Shown piece by piece: positions 32,338 through 41,305 of a stretch of DNA of 64,000 nt (position 1 is its first letter; every line of letters begins with the position of its first letter). The notes below the pieces were generated by a model, which saw only the letters and a list, made by a program, of their open reading frames with translations, made no database searches and was not told the origin of the DNA. Source of the DNA: PALSA-555 sp035468285 (GTDB lineage Bacteria; Actinomycetota; Acidimicrobiia; IMCC26256; PALSA-555); contig DATISY010000114.1 in assembly GCA_035468285.1 (NCBI GenBank), positions 1 to 64,000 on the forward strand, given 5' to 3'. The position numbers and the translations under genes were made by a program.

Positions 32338-33447
32338 TCAGACGCCGCGGGGCAGGTCGTCGGGACGCCAGCCGAGGAGCTCGACGCCGAGACCGAGCGC
32401 GTACCGGTCGGTCATGCCGCTGACGTAGCGGACGGCGAGGGCGGTGGCGGCGACGGTGCCGGGCTCGACGTCGGCCGCGCCGGGCTCGGGGAGGCGCCGG
32501 GGCGCGTCGGCGAAGCAGTCGACGAGGCCCCGGAGGAGGCGGATGACCCGCTCCGCCTGGCGGCGAGCGGCGGGCCGCAGGTAGATGCGCTCGAAGTTGA
32601 AGTCCCGGAAGGTGCGGAGCGCCGACGCGGCGGGTTCGGTCATGCCGACGTGCCCGGTGCGGTCGATGGTGTCGAGGACGGCGAGGACGAACGCGCCGAT
32701 CTGGTCGGAGCTGCGGGTCCCGACGACGTCGCGGATCTCGTCGGGGAGATCCTCGGGGGTGAGGATCCCGGCACGGACGGCGTCTTGGAAGTCGTGGCAG
32801 ACGTAGGCGATGCGGTCGGCCCAGGCGACGACCTCGCCTTCGGGGGTGGCGGGCGGGGGGCGGCGCCACGAGTGGTTGCGGACCCCGTCGAGGGTCTCGT
32901 GGCACAGGTTGAGGGGCGCGAGGGTGACGTCGGCGCCGTAGACGGCGTGGTCGTAGCCGGTGGTGGGCAGGTACGGGGAGAATGCTTCTTCGGACGCATG
33001 GCCGGCGGGACCGTGACCGCAGTCGTGGGCCAACGCGATGGCCTCGGTGAGGGGGAGGCAGAGGTCGACGGGGCGGGCGATCCCGGTGGCGACCTGGGCC
33101 ACTTCGACGGCGTGGGTGAGGCGGGTGCGGAGGTGGTCGTCTTCGGGGGCGATGAAGACCTGGCATTTGCCGGCGAGGCGCCGCCAGGGACGGGAGTGCT
33201 TGATCCGGTCGAGGTCGCGTTCGAAGCAGAGGCGGTACGGGTCGGGGGCTTCGGGACGGTCGCGGCGCCCCGCGCCGACGGGGCGGGTGGCACCGGGGGC
33301 GAGCGCGGCGTCGAGGTCGGCTTCGCGTTCCTCGCGGGGGCGGGCGGCGCGCCCGACGGCGGCGTGGACGCCGGGGTGGGCTTCGACGATGGTCGGCGCG
33401 GTCCCGTCGAGCCCGTCGTGGGGGCCGAGGACGGGGGCGAGCTCCAT
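32338..33447 (-). CDS. dgt: Deoxyguanosinetriphosphate triphosphohydrolase-like protein
   Basis: The 369-residue HD-domain protein has FERDLDRIKHSRPWRRLAGK, then RTRLTHAVEVAQ (first His) and ALAHDCGHGPAGHASEEAF (His-Asp pair), completing the metal site. These enzymes split dNTPs into nucleoside and triphosphate. About 60 N-terminal residues are low-complexity, and an internal start is possible. It precedes dnaG, as in many actinobacteria. Confidence 0.92.
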   Translation of the reverse strand: MELAPVLGPHDGLDGTAPTIVEAHPGVHAAVGRAARPREEREADLDAALAPGATRPVGAGRRDRPEAPDPYRLCFERDLDRIKHSRPWRRLAGKCQVFIAPEDDHLRTRLTHAVEVAQVATGIARPVDLCLPLTEAIALAHDCGHGPAGHASEEAFSPYLPTTGYDHAVYGADVTLAPLNLCHETLDGVRNHSWRRPPPATPEGEVVAWADRIAYVCHDFQDAVRAGILTPEDLPDEIRDVVGTRSSDQIGAFVLAVLDTIDRTGHVGMTEPAASALRTFRDFNFERIYLRPAARRQAERVIRLLRGLVDCFADAPRRLPEPGAADVEPGTVAATALAVRYVSGMTDRYALGLGVELLGWRPDDLPRGV

Positions 33448-33464
33448 ATCGCCGAGGGTACCGG

Positions 33465-33908
33465 TCAGGTGTGACGTCCCGGCACGTCCGTGCCGGGAGG
33501 GATGGCGTAGGTGACGGTCGCCTGCGCGACGGGGTCGGGGTCCTGCCCGCTGTACATGAGGACGTCACCGACGGCGAGGCGACGCCCGATCTTGAGGAGC
33601 CGGGCCTCGGCGATGACGTCGACGGGGGGCGCAGGACGGAGGAAGTGGATGGTGAGGTCCACGGTGACGGTCATGGCGACACGGCCGACGACGGACAGCA
33701 CCGCGACCCATACCGCCATGTCGGCGAGGGCCATGAGGACGGGGCCGCCGACGATCCCGCCGGGCCGGAGCCGGTCGGGGGTGATGATGCTGCGGACCCG
33801 GGCGTGGCGGTCCGTGACGTCCTCGACGGTGACGTTCCCGGTCACGCCGGGCCAGATCTCCTCGAGGAAGTCGGTGATCTCCCGCGCCGTGAGCGCGGGG
33901 ACGCTCAC
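33465..33908 (-). CDS. PaaI-type hotdog-fold thioesterase
   Basis: The protein has 147 residues from a GTG that forms a GTGA with the stop of ppdK. The hotdog core reads DRLRPGGIVGGPVLMALADM with the long central helix, then VAMTVTVDLTIHFLRPAPP and AEARLLKIGRRLAVGDVLMY. It probably hydrolyses an acyl-CoA ester. The specific substrate is unknown, and its position after ppdK does not reveal it. Confidence 0.85.
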   Translation of the reverse strand: MSVPALTAREITDFLEEIWPGVTGNVTVEDVTDRHARVRSIITPDRLRPGGIVGGPVLMALADMAVWVAVLSVVGRVAMTVTVDLTIHFLRPAPPVDVIAEARLLKIGRRLAVGDVLMYSGQDPDPVAQATVTYAIPPGTDVPGRHT

Positions 33909-36541
33909 GCGGTCGAGCCGGGACCGCCGGCGGCGAGGGCGGCATGGGCGGCGGCGAGGCGGGCGAGCGGCACCCGGAACGGGGAGCAGGACACGTAGTC
34001 GAGGCCGACGTCGTGACAGAAGGCCACCGACGGCGGGTCGCCGCCGTGCTCGCCGCAGATCCCGAGCTTGAGGTTGGGTCGGGTGGCGCGGCCGAGCTCG
34101 ACGGCCATGCGGACGAGCTTGCCGACGCCGTCGACGTCGAGCGTCTCGAAGGGGTTGGCGGGGAGGAGGTGCAGCTCGAGGTAGCGGGGCAGGAACCGGC
34201 CTTCGATGTCGTCGCGGGAGAACCCGAACGTCATCTGGGTGAGGTCGTTGGTGCCGAAGGAGAAGAACTCGGCTTCGTGGGCGATCTCGTCGGCGACGAG
34301 CGCGGCGCGGGGTGTCTCGACCATGGTGCCGACGCTGTAGTTGACGCCACCGGCGCCGTAGCTGGTGCCGGCGATCTCCTCGGCGACTTCCCGGACCCAG
34401 GACACGGCGAGGGCGAGCTCGGGGCGGTTCACCGCAAGGGGGATCATGACCTCGACGCGGGGGTCGCCGCCGGCGATCTTGCGTTCCATCGCGGCGTCGA
34501 AGATGGCGCGGACCTGGGTGCGGTACAGGCCGGGCTTGAGGATCCCGAGGCGCACGCCGCGGGTGCCGAGCATCGGGTTCGCTTCGCGCCATTGCTGGGC
34601 GGCGTGGAGCAGTCTGCGGCCGGTGTCGTCGAGCTCGCCGCGCGCGTCTTGGACGAGGAGCTCCTCGATGTCGGGGAGGAACTCGTGCAGGGGCGGGTCG
34701 AGGAGCCGGATGGTGACGGGCAGGCCGTCCATGGCTTCGAGGATGCCGACGAAGTCTTCGCGTTGGAGCTGCTCGAGCTCGGCGAGGGCGGCGTCCTCGT
34801 CCGCTTCGCTCTCGGCGAGGATGTAGCGCTGCACGATGGGGAGCCGATCGCCGAGGAACATGTGCTCGGTGCGGCAGAGCCCGATGCCCTCGGCACCGAA
34901 CCGGCGGGCGACGGCGGCGTCGTTGGGCAGGTCGGCGTTCGTGCGCACCCCGAGGCGGCGGAACTCGTCGGCCCAGGCGAGGATCGTGTCGAAGGGTCCG
35001 GTCGGCTCGGGGGTGATGACGGGCACGGCGCCGACGACGACCTCGCCCGTGGTGCCGTTGATGGAGATGAGGTCCCCGCGGTGCACGACGGTGTCACCGA
35101 CCCGGAACTGGCCGCCGGTGACGTCGATGTCGAGCGCGGACGCGCCGCACACCGCGGGCTTGCCCATCCCGCGGGCGACGACGGCGGCGTGGCTCACGAG
35201 CCCGCCGCGGGAGGTGAGGATGCCCTCGGCGGCGATCATGCCGTGCAGGTCGTCGGGTGACGTCTCGGGGCGCACCAGGATGACGTGCTCGCCCTGCTCG
35301 CGGCGGGATTCGGCGTCGTCGGCGGTGAAGGTGACGGTGCCGACGGCGGCGCCGGGGGACGCGTTGAGTCCCTTGCAGAGGGCGGTGTAGGGCGCGGTGG
35401 GGTCGAACTGGGGGTGGAGGAGCTGGTCGAGCTGGTTCGGCTGGATGCGCAGCACGGCTTCTTTGGTGTCGATGAGCGCCTCGGCTTGCATGTCGACGGC
35501 CATGCGGAGGGCGGCGGCGGCGGTGCGCTTCCCGATGCGGGTCTGGAGCATGAAGAGTCGGCCCTGCTCGATGGTGAACTCGATGTCGCACATGTCGCGG
35601 TAGTGCTGCTCGAGGGCCTGCATGGTGTCGAGGAGCTGGCGGTGGCATTCGGGGAAGGCGGTGGCCATGGCGTCGAGGGGTTCGGTGACGCGGATCCCGG
35701 CGACGACGTCTTCGCCTTGGGCGTTGCGGAGGAAGTCGCCGTAGGGGCGGTGCTCGCCGGTGGCGGGGTCGCGGGTGAAGGCGACGCCGGTCCCGGAGTC
35801 GTCGCCCTTGTTGCCGAAGACCATGGTCTGGACGTTGACGGCGGTTCCGAGGTCGTCGGGGATCCCCTCGAGCTTGCGGTAGTCGCGGGCGCGTCGGCCG
35901 TCCCAGGAGCGGAAGACGGCTTCGATCGCGTGGCGGAGCTGTTCCTTCGGCTCTTGGGGGAACTCGTGCTGGGTGGCGTCTTTGACGATGCCTTTGAAGG
36001 TCTCGACGAGCTCGGCGAGGTCTTCGGCGCTGAGCTCGGGGTCGGTCTCGACCCCGCGGGCGTGGCGGAGCGATTCGAGGGCGGTCTCGAAGTGTTCCCC
36101 GGGGATGTCGAGGACGATCTTGCCGAACATCTGCACGAAGCGGCGGTAGGAGTCGTAGGCGAACCGCTCGTTGTTGGTCTGCTTGGCGAGCCCGGTGACG
36201 GAGCTGTCGTTGAGCCCGAGGTTCAAGACGGTGTCCATCATTCCGGGCATGGAGAAGGGGGCGCCGGAGCGGACGGAGACGAGGAGCGGGTTGTCGTCGG
36301 CTCCGAGGCGTTTGCCCATCTTGGTCTCGAGGTCGCGGAGCCGGTCGGCGGCTTCGTCGAGGAGCCCGTCGGGGAGGGTGTGGGCGTGGGCCATGTACAT
36401 GTTGCAGGCTTCGGTGGTGATGGTGAAGCCGGGCGGGACGGGGAGGCCGAGCTTGGTCATCTCGGCGAGGTTGGCGCCCTTACCGCCGAGCAGGTACTTC
36501 TGTTCCTTGGAGCCCTCCTCGAACGCGTAGACGTACTGCAC
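33905..36541 (-). CDS. ppdK: Pyruvate, phosphate dikinase
   Basis: The 878-residue enzyme has the N-terminal nucleotide-binding part (LLGGKGANLAEMTKLGLPVP), the swivelling domain with the phospho-histidine at about 449 in GGLVSHAAVVARGMGKPAV, and the C-terminal PEP domain ending GLDYVSCSPFRVPLARLAAA with the catalytic Cys near 850. It interconverts pyruvate, ATP and phosphate with PEP, AMP and pyrophosphate. The GTG start has an AGGAGGG site 4 nt upstream and a TAGGCT box behind it. It heads the ppdK-thioesterase-dgt-dnaG-rpoD unit. Confidence 0.97.
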   Translation of the reverse strand: MQYVYAFEEGSKEQKYLLGGKGANLAEMTKLGLPVPPGFTITTEACNMYMAHAHTLPDGLLDEAADRLRDLETKMGKRLGADDNPLLVSVRSGAPFSMPGMMDTVLNLGLNDSSVTGLAKQTNNERFAYDSYRRFVQMFGKIVLDIPGEHFETALESLRHARGVETDPELSAEDLAELVETFKGIVKDATQHEFPQEPKEQLRHAIEAVFRSWDGRRARDYRKLEGIPDDLGTAVNVQTMVFGNKGDDSGTGVAFTRDPATGEHRPYGDFLRNAQGEDVVAGIRVTEPLDAMATAFPECHRQLLDTMQALEQHYRDMCDIEFTIEQGRLFMLQTRIGKRTAAAALRMAVDMQAEALIDTKEAVLRIQPNQLDQLLHPQFDPTAPYTALCKGLNASPGAAVGTVTFTADDAESRREQGEHVILVRPETSPDDLHGMIAAEGILTSRGGLVSHAAVVARGMGKPAVCGASALDIDVTGGQFRVGDTVVHRGDLISINGTTGEVVVGAVPVITPEPTGPFDTILAWADEFRRLGVRTNADLPNDAAVARRFGAEGIGLCRTEHMFLGDRLPIVQRYILAESEADEDAALAELEQLQREDFVGILEAMDGLPVTIRLLDPPLHEFLPDIEELLVQDARGELDDTGRRLLHAAQQWREANPMLGTRGVRLGILKPGLYRTQVRAIFDAAMERKIAGGDPRVEVMIPLAVNRPELALAVSWVREVAEEIAGTSYGAGGVNYSVGTMVETPRAALVADEIAHEAEFFSFGTNDLTQMTFGFSRDDIEGRFLPRYLELHLLPANPFETLDVDGVGKLVRMAVELGRATRPNLKLGICGEHGGDPPSVAFCHDVGLDYVSCSPFRVPLARLAAAHAALAAGGPGSTA

Positions 36542-36566
36542 GCACCCTCCTGATCTCGATGAGTTG

Positions 36567-36572
36567 AGCCTA
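36567..36572 (-). promoter_or_regulatory. Putative -10 box of ppdK
   Basis: TAGGCT on the minus strand lies 25 nt before the GTG. Between them is AGGAGGG, one of the clearest ribosome binding sites in the window, so this transcript should have a short leader. Confidence 0.4.
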
Positions 36573-36601
36573 TCGACGCCGACGCGGGGGTCGGTCGGGG
36601 T

Positions 36602-37462
36602 TCAGGCGGGGCGGTCGGGTCGGTAGCGGGCGATGACGACCGCGGTCTTGGCCATGCGGTCCGCGAGGGAGACCTGGTCCTTGTTCATGAGGAAGGAGAC
36701 GCCGTACATGAGCGCGATCAGGCCGCCGGTCTGCTGGAGGAGCACGACGGCGAACGCGGGGATGGTGTAGCGGCGCACGACCTGGTTGACGGTCGGGAGC
36801 TGTCCCGTGGCCCGGTCGACGACCATCGTGTACGTGTACCGCTTCCCCAGGGTCTGGCCGCCGCGGGAGGTCGGGATGATGAGGTACACGACGATGAGGA
36901 ACAGCGGGGTGGCGACGACGGTGATGAAGGCGGGGATGCCGGTGAGGCCGAGCCCGAGGATGATCGGGTAGACGATGACGAGGTAGAGGACGAGGAGGGT
37001 GATGGTGTCGATGGCCGCGGCGGTGGCGCGCCGACCCGCGGAAGGCATCTCGAGGCCTTCGGCGGTGACCAGCGGCGGTGGGGTACGCCGGGACCGGTCG
37101 CGGGTCGCGGGGACCGGGTCGTCGGCGTGCTCGTCGGCGGTGTCCTCGTCGCCCGCGTCGTCGATGTCGTCGTGCACGGTGGCGTGGTCACCGTTGGAGG
37201 CGGGGGCGGGGACGAGCCCGACGACGTCGTCGTAGCGTTGGCGTTGGATGGGGTCGCTGAGGACCTGCCACGCGGCGCGGAGTCGTCCTTCTTCGTCGCG
37301 CGCGGCTTGGATCACGGTCTCGGAGGGTCGCTTCGATTCCTCTTCGTGGGCGCGGTGCTCGCGGACGTCGGCGAGCTTGTCCTGGTACGCGGCGCGGATC
37401 TCGTCTTTCGGGGCGTCGGGGGGGACGCCGAGGAGCTCGTAGTGGGTGGACTCGGCGCTCAC
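36602..37462 (-). CDS. Degenerate J-domain fused to an RDD membrane domain
   Basis: The 286-residue protein opens with HYELLGVPPDAPKDEIRAAY and closes the first domain with LRAAWQVLSDPIQRQRYDDV, a J-domain outline. The loop that should read HPD is REHRAHEEE, so the DnaK-stimulating motif is missing. An acidic linker (about 85-130) leads to an RDD domain with AGRRATAAAIDTITLLVLYL and RGGQTLGKRYTYTMVVDRAT. The combination suggests a membrane protein with a J-like protein-binding head that no longer activates Hsp70. It is coupled to glyQS by a GTGA. Confidence 0.85.
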   Translation of the reverse strand: MSAESTHYELLGVPPDAPKDEIRAAYQDKLADVREHRAHEEESKRPSETVIQAARDEEGRLRAAWQVLSDPIQRQRYDDVVGLVPAPASNGDHATVHDDIDDAGDEDTADEHADDPVPATRDRSRRTPPPLVTAEGLEMPSAGRRATAAAIDTITLLVLYLVIVYPIILGLGLTGIPAFITVVATPLFLIVVYLIIPTSRGGQTLGKRYTYTMVVDRATGQLPTVNQVVRRYTIPAFAVVLLQQTGGLIALMYGVSFLMNKDQVSLADRMAKTAVVIARYRPDRPA

Positions 37463-38769
37463 GGGAGCCGCTCCTGGAGGTAGGTGACGAGGGTGTCGAT
37501 CGCGACGCGCTCCTGGGTCATGGTGTCACGCTCGCGCACGGTGACGGCCTGGTCCTCGAGGGTGTCGAAGTCGATCGTGATGCACCAGGGGGTGCCCACT
37601 TCGTCCTGTCGACGGTAGCGGCGCCCGATCGATCCGGCGGAATCGGTGTCGATCGTGAACCGGGGTCGGAGCTTGGCGGCGACCTCGTCGGCGAGCGGGA
37701 CGAGCTGCTCGTGGCGGGAGAGGGGCAGGACGGCCGCGGTGTAGGGGGCGAGGCGGGGGTCGAGGCGCAAGAGGGTGCGCTTCTCCCCCGCGACGTCTTC
37801 TTCGACGTAGGCGGCGAGGAGGAAGGCGAGGAGGGCCCGGTCGGCGCCGAGGGCGGGCTCGATGACGTGGGGGAGGTAGCGGCGGTCGTGTTCCTGGTCG
37901 AAGTAGGAGAGGTCTTGGCCGGAGGCTTCGGAGTGGGCGCGGAGGTCGAAGTCGGTGCGGTTGGCGATGCCTTCGAGCTCGCCCCAGCCCCACGGGAAGT
38001 CGAACTCCACGTCGGCGGTGGCGGTGGAGTAGTGGGAGAGCTCCTCGGCGTCGTGGGGGCGGAGGCGGAGCTTGGTGTCGGCGATGCCGTACTCGGTGAA
38101 CCAGCGGAGCCGTGCGTCGCACCAGTACTCGAACCAGCGGTCGGCGTCTTCGGGGGGGACGAAGAACTCCATCTCCATCTGTTCGAACTCGCGGGTGCGG
38201 TAGATGAAGTTGCCGGGGGTGATCTCGTTGCGGAACGACTTGCCGATCTGGGCGATCCCGAAGGGGGGTTTCTTGCGGCTGGTGGTCTGGACGTTGGTGT
38301 AGTTGACGAAGATGCCTTGCGCGGTCTCGGGGCGCAGGTATGTGATGGCGGCGTCGTCCTCGACGGGGCCGACGTAGGTCTTGAACATGAGGTTGAAGGC
38401 CCGGGCGGGGGTGAGGCTGTCTTTGGCGCCGCAGTTGGGGCAGGCGCCAGAGGCGGGGAGGTGGTCGGCGCGGTGGCGCTGTTGGCAGTTGCGGCAGTCG
38501 ACGAGCGGGTCAGTGAAGGTGGCGAGGTGGCCGCTGGCCTCCCACACCTTGGGGGCCATGAGGATGGCGGCGTCGAGGCCGACGATGTCGTCTCGGAGCT
38601 GGACCATGGACCGCCACCAGGCGTCTTTGACGTTGCGCTTGAGGAGCACCCCGACGGGTCCGTAGTCCCAGGTGGAGCGGAACCCGCCGTAGATCTCGCT
38701 GGAGGGGAACACGAACCCGCGTCGTTTGCACAGGTTCACGACGCGTTCCATGAGATCGGGTTTCGCCAT
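37459..38769 (-). CDS. glyQS: Glycyl-tRNA synthetase (dimeric type)
   Basis: The 436-residue class II synthetase has RGFVFPSSEIYGGFRSTWDY, the motif 2 region FRNEITPGNFIYRTREFEQM with the catalytic arginine, motif 3 ADRALLAFLLAAYVEE, and a C-terminal anticodon-binding domain ending EERVAIDTLVTYLQERL-like text. A four-cysteine zinc site is likely (CRNCQQRHR, CPNCGAKD). It charges tRNA-Gly. The ATG at 38769 is preceded by a possible TACCAT -10 box 11 nt upstream. Confidence 0.96.
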   Translation of the reverse strand: MAKPDLMERVVNLCKRRGFVFPSSEIYGGFRSTWDYGPVGVLLKRNVKDAWWRSMVQLRDDIVGLDAAILMAPKVWEASGHLATFTDPLVDCRNCQQRHRADHLPASGACPNCGAKDSLTPARAFNLMFKTYVGPVEDDAAITYLRPETAQGIFVNYTNVQTTSRKKPPFGIAQIGKSFRNEITPGNFIYRTREFEQMEMEFFVPPEDADRWFEYWCDARLRWFTEYGIADTKLRLRPHDAEELSHYSTATADVEFDFPWGWGELEGIANRTDFDLRAHSEASGQDLSYFDQEHDRRYLPHVIEPALGADRALLAFLLAAYVEEDVAGEKRTLLRLDPRLAPYTAAVLPLSRHEQLVPLADEVAAKLRPRFTIDTDSAGSIGRRYRRQDEVGTPWCITIDFDTLEDQAVTVRERDTMTQERVAIDTLVTYLQERLP

Positions 38770-38847
38770 AGGAACGCGAGATGGTACCTGGGTGGGCGTC
38801 CGGTGCTCGGGCCGGTTCTTGAGCGCCGGGGTCGGGGTGGCGCAGTG

Positions 38848-39567
38848 TCAGAGGAGCGCGGCGCTGCGCAGTCGACGTTCGGAGTGGTACTCGAGGGCTC
38901 GGATGGCGAGGCGTTCAACCTCGGTGACGACCCGGTCGGGGGGTGGTGCGGCGAGCAGGGGGGCGAGCCGGCCGCTGATGATGTCGTCGATGGCGGTGAG
39001 GGTGGCGGGCTCGACGCGGTGTCCGCCGAGGGGGGCGCACCGTTCGCAGAGGACACCGCCTTCGTTGAGGTCGTAGGCGGTGAACGGTCCGGTGTCGTCG
39101 CTGCAGCGGGCGCAGGCGTGCAGCATGGGATGGAAGCCTTCGAGGGAGAGGAGCTTCCAGAAGAACGCCGTGCTGATCAGCGGGGAGGGCCGTTCGGCGA
39201 GGGTGTGCAAGGCGCCGAGGAGCATGCGGTAGAGCGCAGGGTTGGGTTCGCGCTCTTGGGCGACCTGGTCGACCGCTTCGAGCATGGAGACGGCGTGGGT
39301 GAGGCAGCCGTAGTGCTCGCGCAGCGCCCGGTGGCTGTCGATGGTCTCGACCTGGGTGATGATGTCGAGCTCCCGGCCCCGGTAGCACTGCAGGGCGGCG
39401 TGGCTGGTGGGTTCGAGGCGGGCCCCGAACCGGCTGGAAGGCTTGCGGATCCCTTTGGCGACGGCGCGGATCTTGCCGTGACCGCGGCTGAGGAGGGTGA
39501 CGATCCGGTCGGCTTCCCCGAGCTTGATCGTCCGGAGGACGATGCCCTGGTCCCGGTAGAGCGCCAT
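38848..39567 (-). CDS. recO: DNA repair protein RecO
   Basis: The 239-residue protein begins MALYRDQGIVLRTIKLGEAD (OB-fold) and contains a Cys4 zinc finger (CARCSDDTG and CERC). RecO loads RecA with RecR in gap repair. The ATG at 39567 is decided by homology and by a TACACT box with a 6-nt spacer, suggesting a leaderless transcript. It precedes glyQS; in related genomes it follows era, from which it is separated here by the cytochrome oxidase cluster. Confidence 0.93.
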   Translation of the reverse strand: MALYRDQGIVLRTIKLGEADRIVTLLSRGHGKIRAVAKGIRKPSSRFGARLEPTSHAALQCYRGRELDIITQVETIDSHRALREHYGCLTHAVSMLEAVDQVAQEREPNPALYRMLLGALHTLAERPSPLISTAFFWKLLSLEGFHPMLHACARCSDDTGPFTAYDLNEGGVLCERCAPLGGHRVEPATLTAIDDIISGRLAPLLAAPPPDRVVTEVERLAIRALEYHSERRLRSAALL

Positions 39568-39573
39568 GACCGG

Positions 39574-39579
39574 AGTGTA
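39574..39579 (-). promoter_or_regulatory. Putative -10 box, leaderless recO
   Basis: TACACT on the minus strand ends 6 nt (CCGGTC) before the ATG. It fits the TANNNT-N6-ATG pattern. Confidence 0.4.
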
Positions 39580-39605
39580 ACTACCGGTGTGTGGTTTGGG
39601 GCCCG

Positions 39606-40331
39606 CTACTCGCCGATGGTGCCGAAGCGGCGTTCTCGCTGCTGGTACTCGCGGACGGCGGCGAAGAGGTCGGCGCGGCGGAAGTCGGGCCAGAGGACAT
39701 CGGTGAAGACGAGCTCGGCGTAGGCGAGCTGCCAGAGCAGGAAGTTCGAGATCCGGTACTCCCCGGAGGTGCGGACGAGGACATCCGGGTCGGGCATGTC
39801 GGGGGCGTAGAGGTGACGGGCGATGACCCGGTCGTTGATCCGGGCCGGGTTGAGGGTCCCGCTGGCAGCTTCGGTGGCGATGGCGCGGATGGCGTCGACG
39901 AGCTCGGCGCGGCCGCCGTAGTTGAACGCGAACGTGAGCGTCATGCGCCGGTTGTGGGCGGTGAGCGCCTCGGTGTCGGCGATGTGGCGGCGGACCCGCG
40001 GGGGGACGCGTCCGCCGCGCCGGCCGATGAACCGGACGCGGACGCCGCGCTGGTTGAGGTCGTCGCGGCGTCGCAGGAGCAGCGATTCGTTGAACCGCAT
40101 GAGGAACTGGACCTCGTCGAGTGGGCGGCGCCAGTTCTCGGTCGAGAACGCGAACACGGTGAGCCAGCGCAACCCGATGTCGAGGGCACCCTCGACGGTG
40201 TCGAAGAGGGCCTCCTCGCCGGCGGCGTGCCCGTCGGTGCGTTTGAGGCCTTGGCGGCGGGCCCAGCGGCCGTTGCCGTCCATGACGATGGCGACGTGCT
40301 CGGGGATCCGGCCGCGGTCGAGATCGTCCAT
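39606..40331 (-). CDS. uppS: Isoprenyl (polyprenyl) diphosphate synthase, UppS family
   Basis: The 241-residue cis-prenyltransferase has PEHVAIVMDGNGRWARRQG with the catalytic Asp, TVFAFSTENWRRPLDEVQFL, and the C-terminal DVLVRTSGEYRISNFLLWQL and YAELVFTDVLWPDF. It elongates isoprenyl diphosphates to the lipid carrier for cell-wall synthesis. The ATG at 40331 is chosen by homology. TAGCGT (40340-40345) lies 8 nt upstream on the minus strand, back to back with the promoter of the lipid kinase. Confidence 0.95.
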   Translation of the reverse strand: MDDLDRGRIPEHVAIVMDGNGRWARRQGLKRTDGHAAGEEALFDTVEGALDIGLRWLTVFAFSTENWRRPLDEVQFLMRFNESLLLRRRDDLNQRGVRVRFIGRRGGRVPPRVRRHIADTEALTAHNRRMTLTFAFNYGGRAELVDAIRAIATEAASGTLNPARINDRVIARHLYAPDMPDPDVLVRTSGEYRISNFLLWQLAYAELVFTDVLWPDFRRADLFAAVREYQQRERRFGTIGE

Positions 40332-40390
40332 CGCCGCGCACGCTACCGCCCACCTCCCCGGCGGGCGCCGCCGCCTACGCTCCTCGACCG

Positions 40391-41305
40391 ATGCGCTGGA
40401 CCGCGATCGTGAACCCGGTCGCGGGGCGGGGCCGCACGAACCGGTGGCGGGTGGGCCTCGAGGCCGAGTTCGGGCGGCGGGGTGTGACGGTCGAGGTCCC
40501 GGACGGGGTGGGCGGGACCCGTCGCGCGGCGCGGGCGGGATTCGAGCGCGGGGACGGGGTGGTGGTGTGCGGTGGGGACGGCACGGTCGCGGCGGTGGCG
40601 GCGGTGGCCGCCGAGCACGGCGGGACGATGGCCGTGGTGCCGACCGGTGCGGGGAACGACTTCGCCCGTCACCTCGGCATCGGGTCCCGCGGGCCGCTCG
40701 ACGCGGTGGCGCTGCTGGAGACGGGGCGGGTCGCGGCGTGCGACCTGGGGCGCGCCACGAGCCACGACGGGGTGACGGCATGGTTCACGACGGTCGCGAA
40801 CACCGGGTTCGACGCGGAGGCGAACCGGTGGGCGAACGGGGTGCGGTGGGCGACGGGGACGCCGCTGTACCTGTTGGCGGTGCTGCGCACGTTGGGGACG
40901 TACTCGCCCCAGGGGCTGGCGGTGCGGGTCGATGGGGTGGAGTGGGCCGGCGCGGCGTGGCTCGCCGCGGTCGGCAACACCCGCTACTACGCCGGGGGGA
41001 TGATGATCACCCCGGGCGCGGAGGTCGACGACGGGCTGCTCGACGTGTGCGTGATCGGTCCGGTCCCCCGCGCCGAGTTCGTCGCCCGGTTCCCGCGGGT
41101 GTTCCGCGGCACCCATCCGCGGGTGGACGGGGTGGTGATGTTGCGGGGCGCGGTGGTCGAGCTCGAGGCGGCGGGCACGTCGGGGCGGCCGCTCGAGGTG
41201 TGGGCCGCTGGGGAGCGCGTCGGGGTGCTGCCCGCCCGGGTGGAGGTGGTGCCGGGCGCGGTGCGGGTGCTGGTGCCGGCCGGCGCGCCGGTTACTGGAC
41301 GGTGA
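40391..41305 (+). CDS. Diacylglycerol kinase-family lipid kinase
   Basis: The 304-residue protein begins RWTAIVNPVAGRGRTNRW, has the nucleotide motif VVVCGGDGTVAAVAAVA, and PTGAGNDFARHLGI typical of the DagK/YegS catalytic domain, followed by a beta-sandwich C-terminal domain (GGMMITPGAEVDDGLLDVCV). It likely phosphorylates diacylglycerol or a similar lipid using ATP. TACGCT (40376-40381) is 9 nt upstream of the ATG. The end overlaps the convergent cupredoxin gene by 14 bp. Confidence 0.9.
   Translation: MRWTAIVNPVAGRGRTNRWRVGLEAEFGRRGVTVEVPDGVGGTRRAARAGFERGDGVVVCGGDGTVAAVAAVAAEHGGTMAVVPTGAGNDFARHLGIGSRGPLDAVALLETGRVAACDLGRATSHDGVTAWFTTVANTGFDAEANRWANGVRWATGTPLYLLAVLRTLGTYSPQGLAVRVDGVEWAGAAWLAAVGNTRYYAGGMMITPGAEVDDGLLDVCVIGPVPRAEFVARFPRVFRGTHPRVDGVVMLRGAVVELEAAGTSGRPLEVWAAGERVGVLPARVEVVPGAVRVLVPAGAPVTGR

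Noticed and set aside
35285..36553. A 422-codon plus-strand frame antisense to ppdK
   Set aside because: Low-complexity Gly/Val/Glu sequence mirroring ppdK codon use; no family resemblance.
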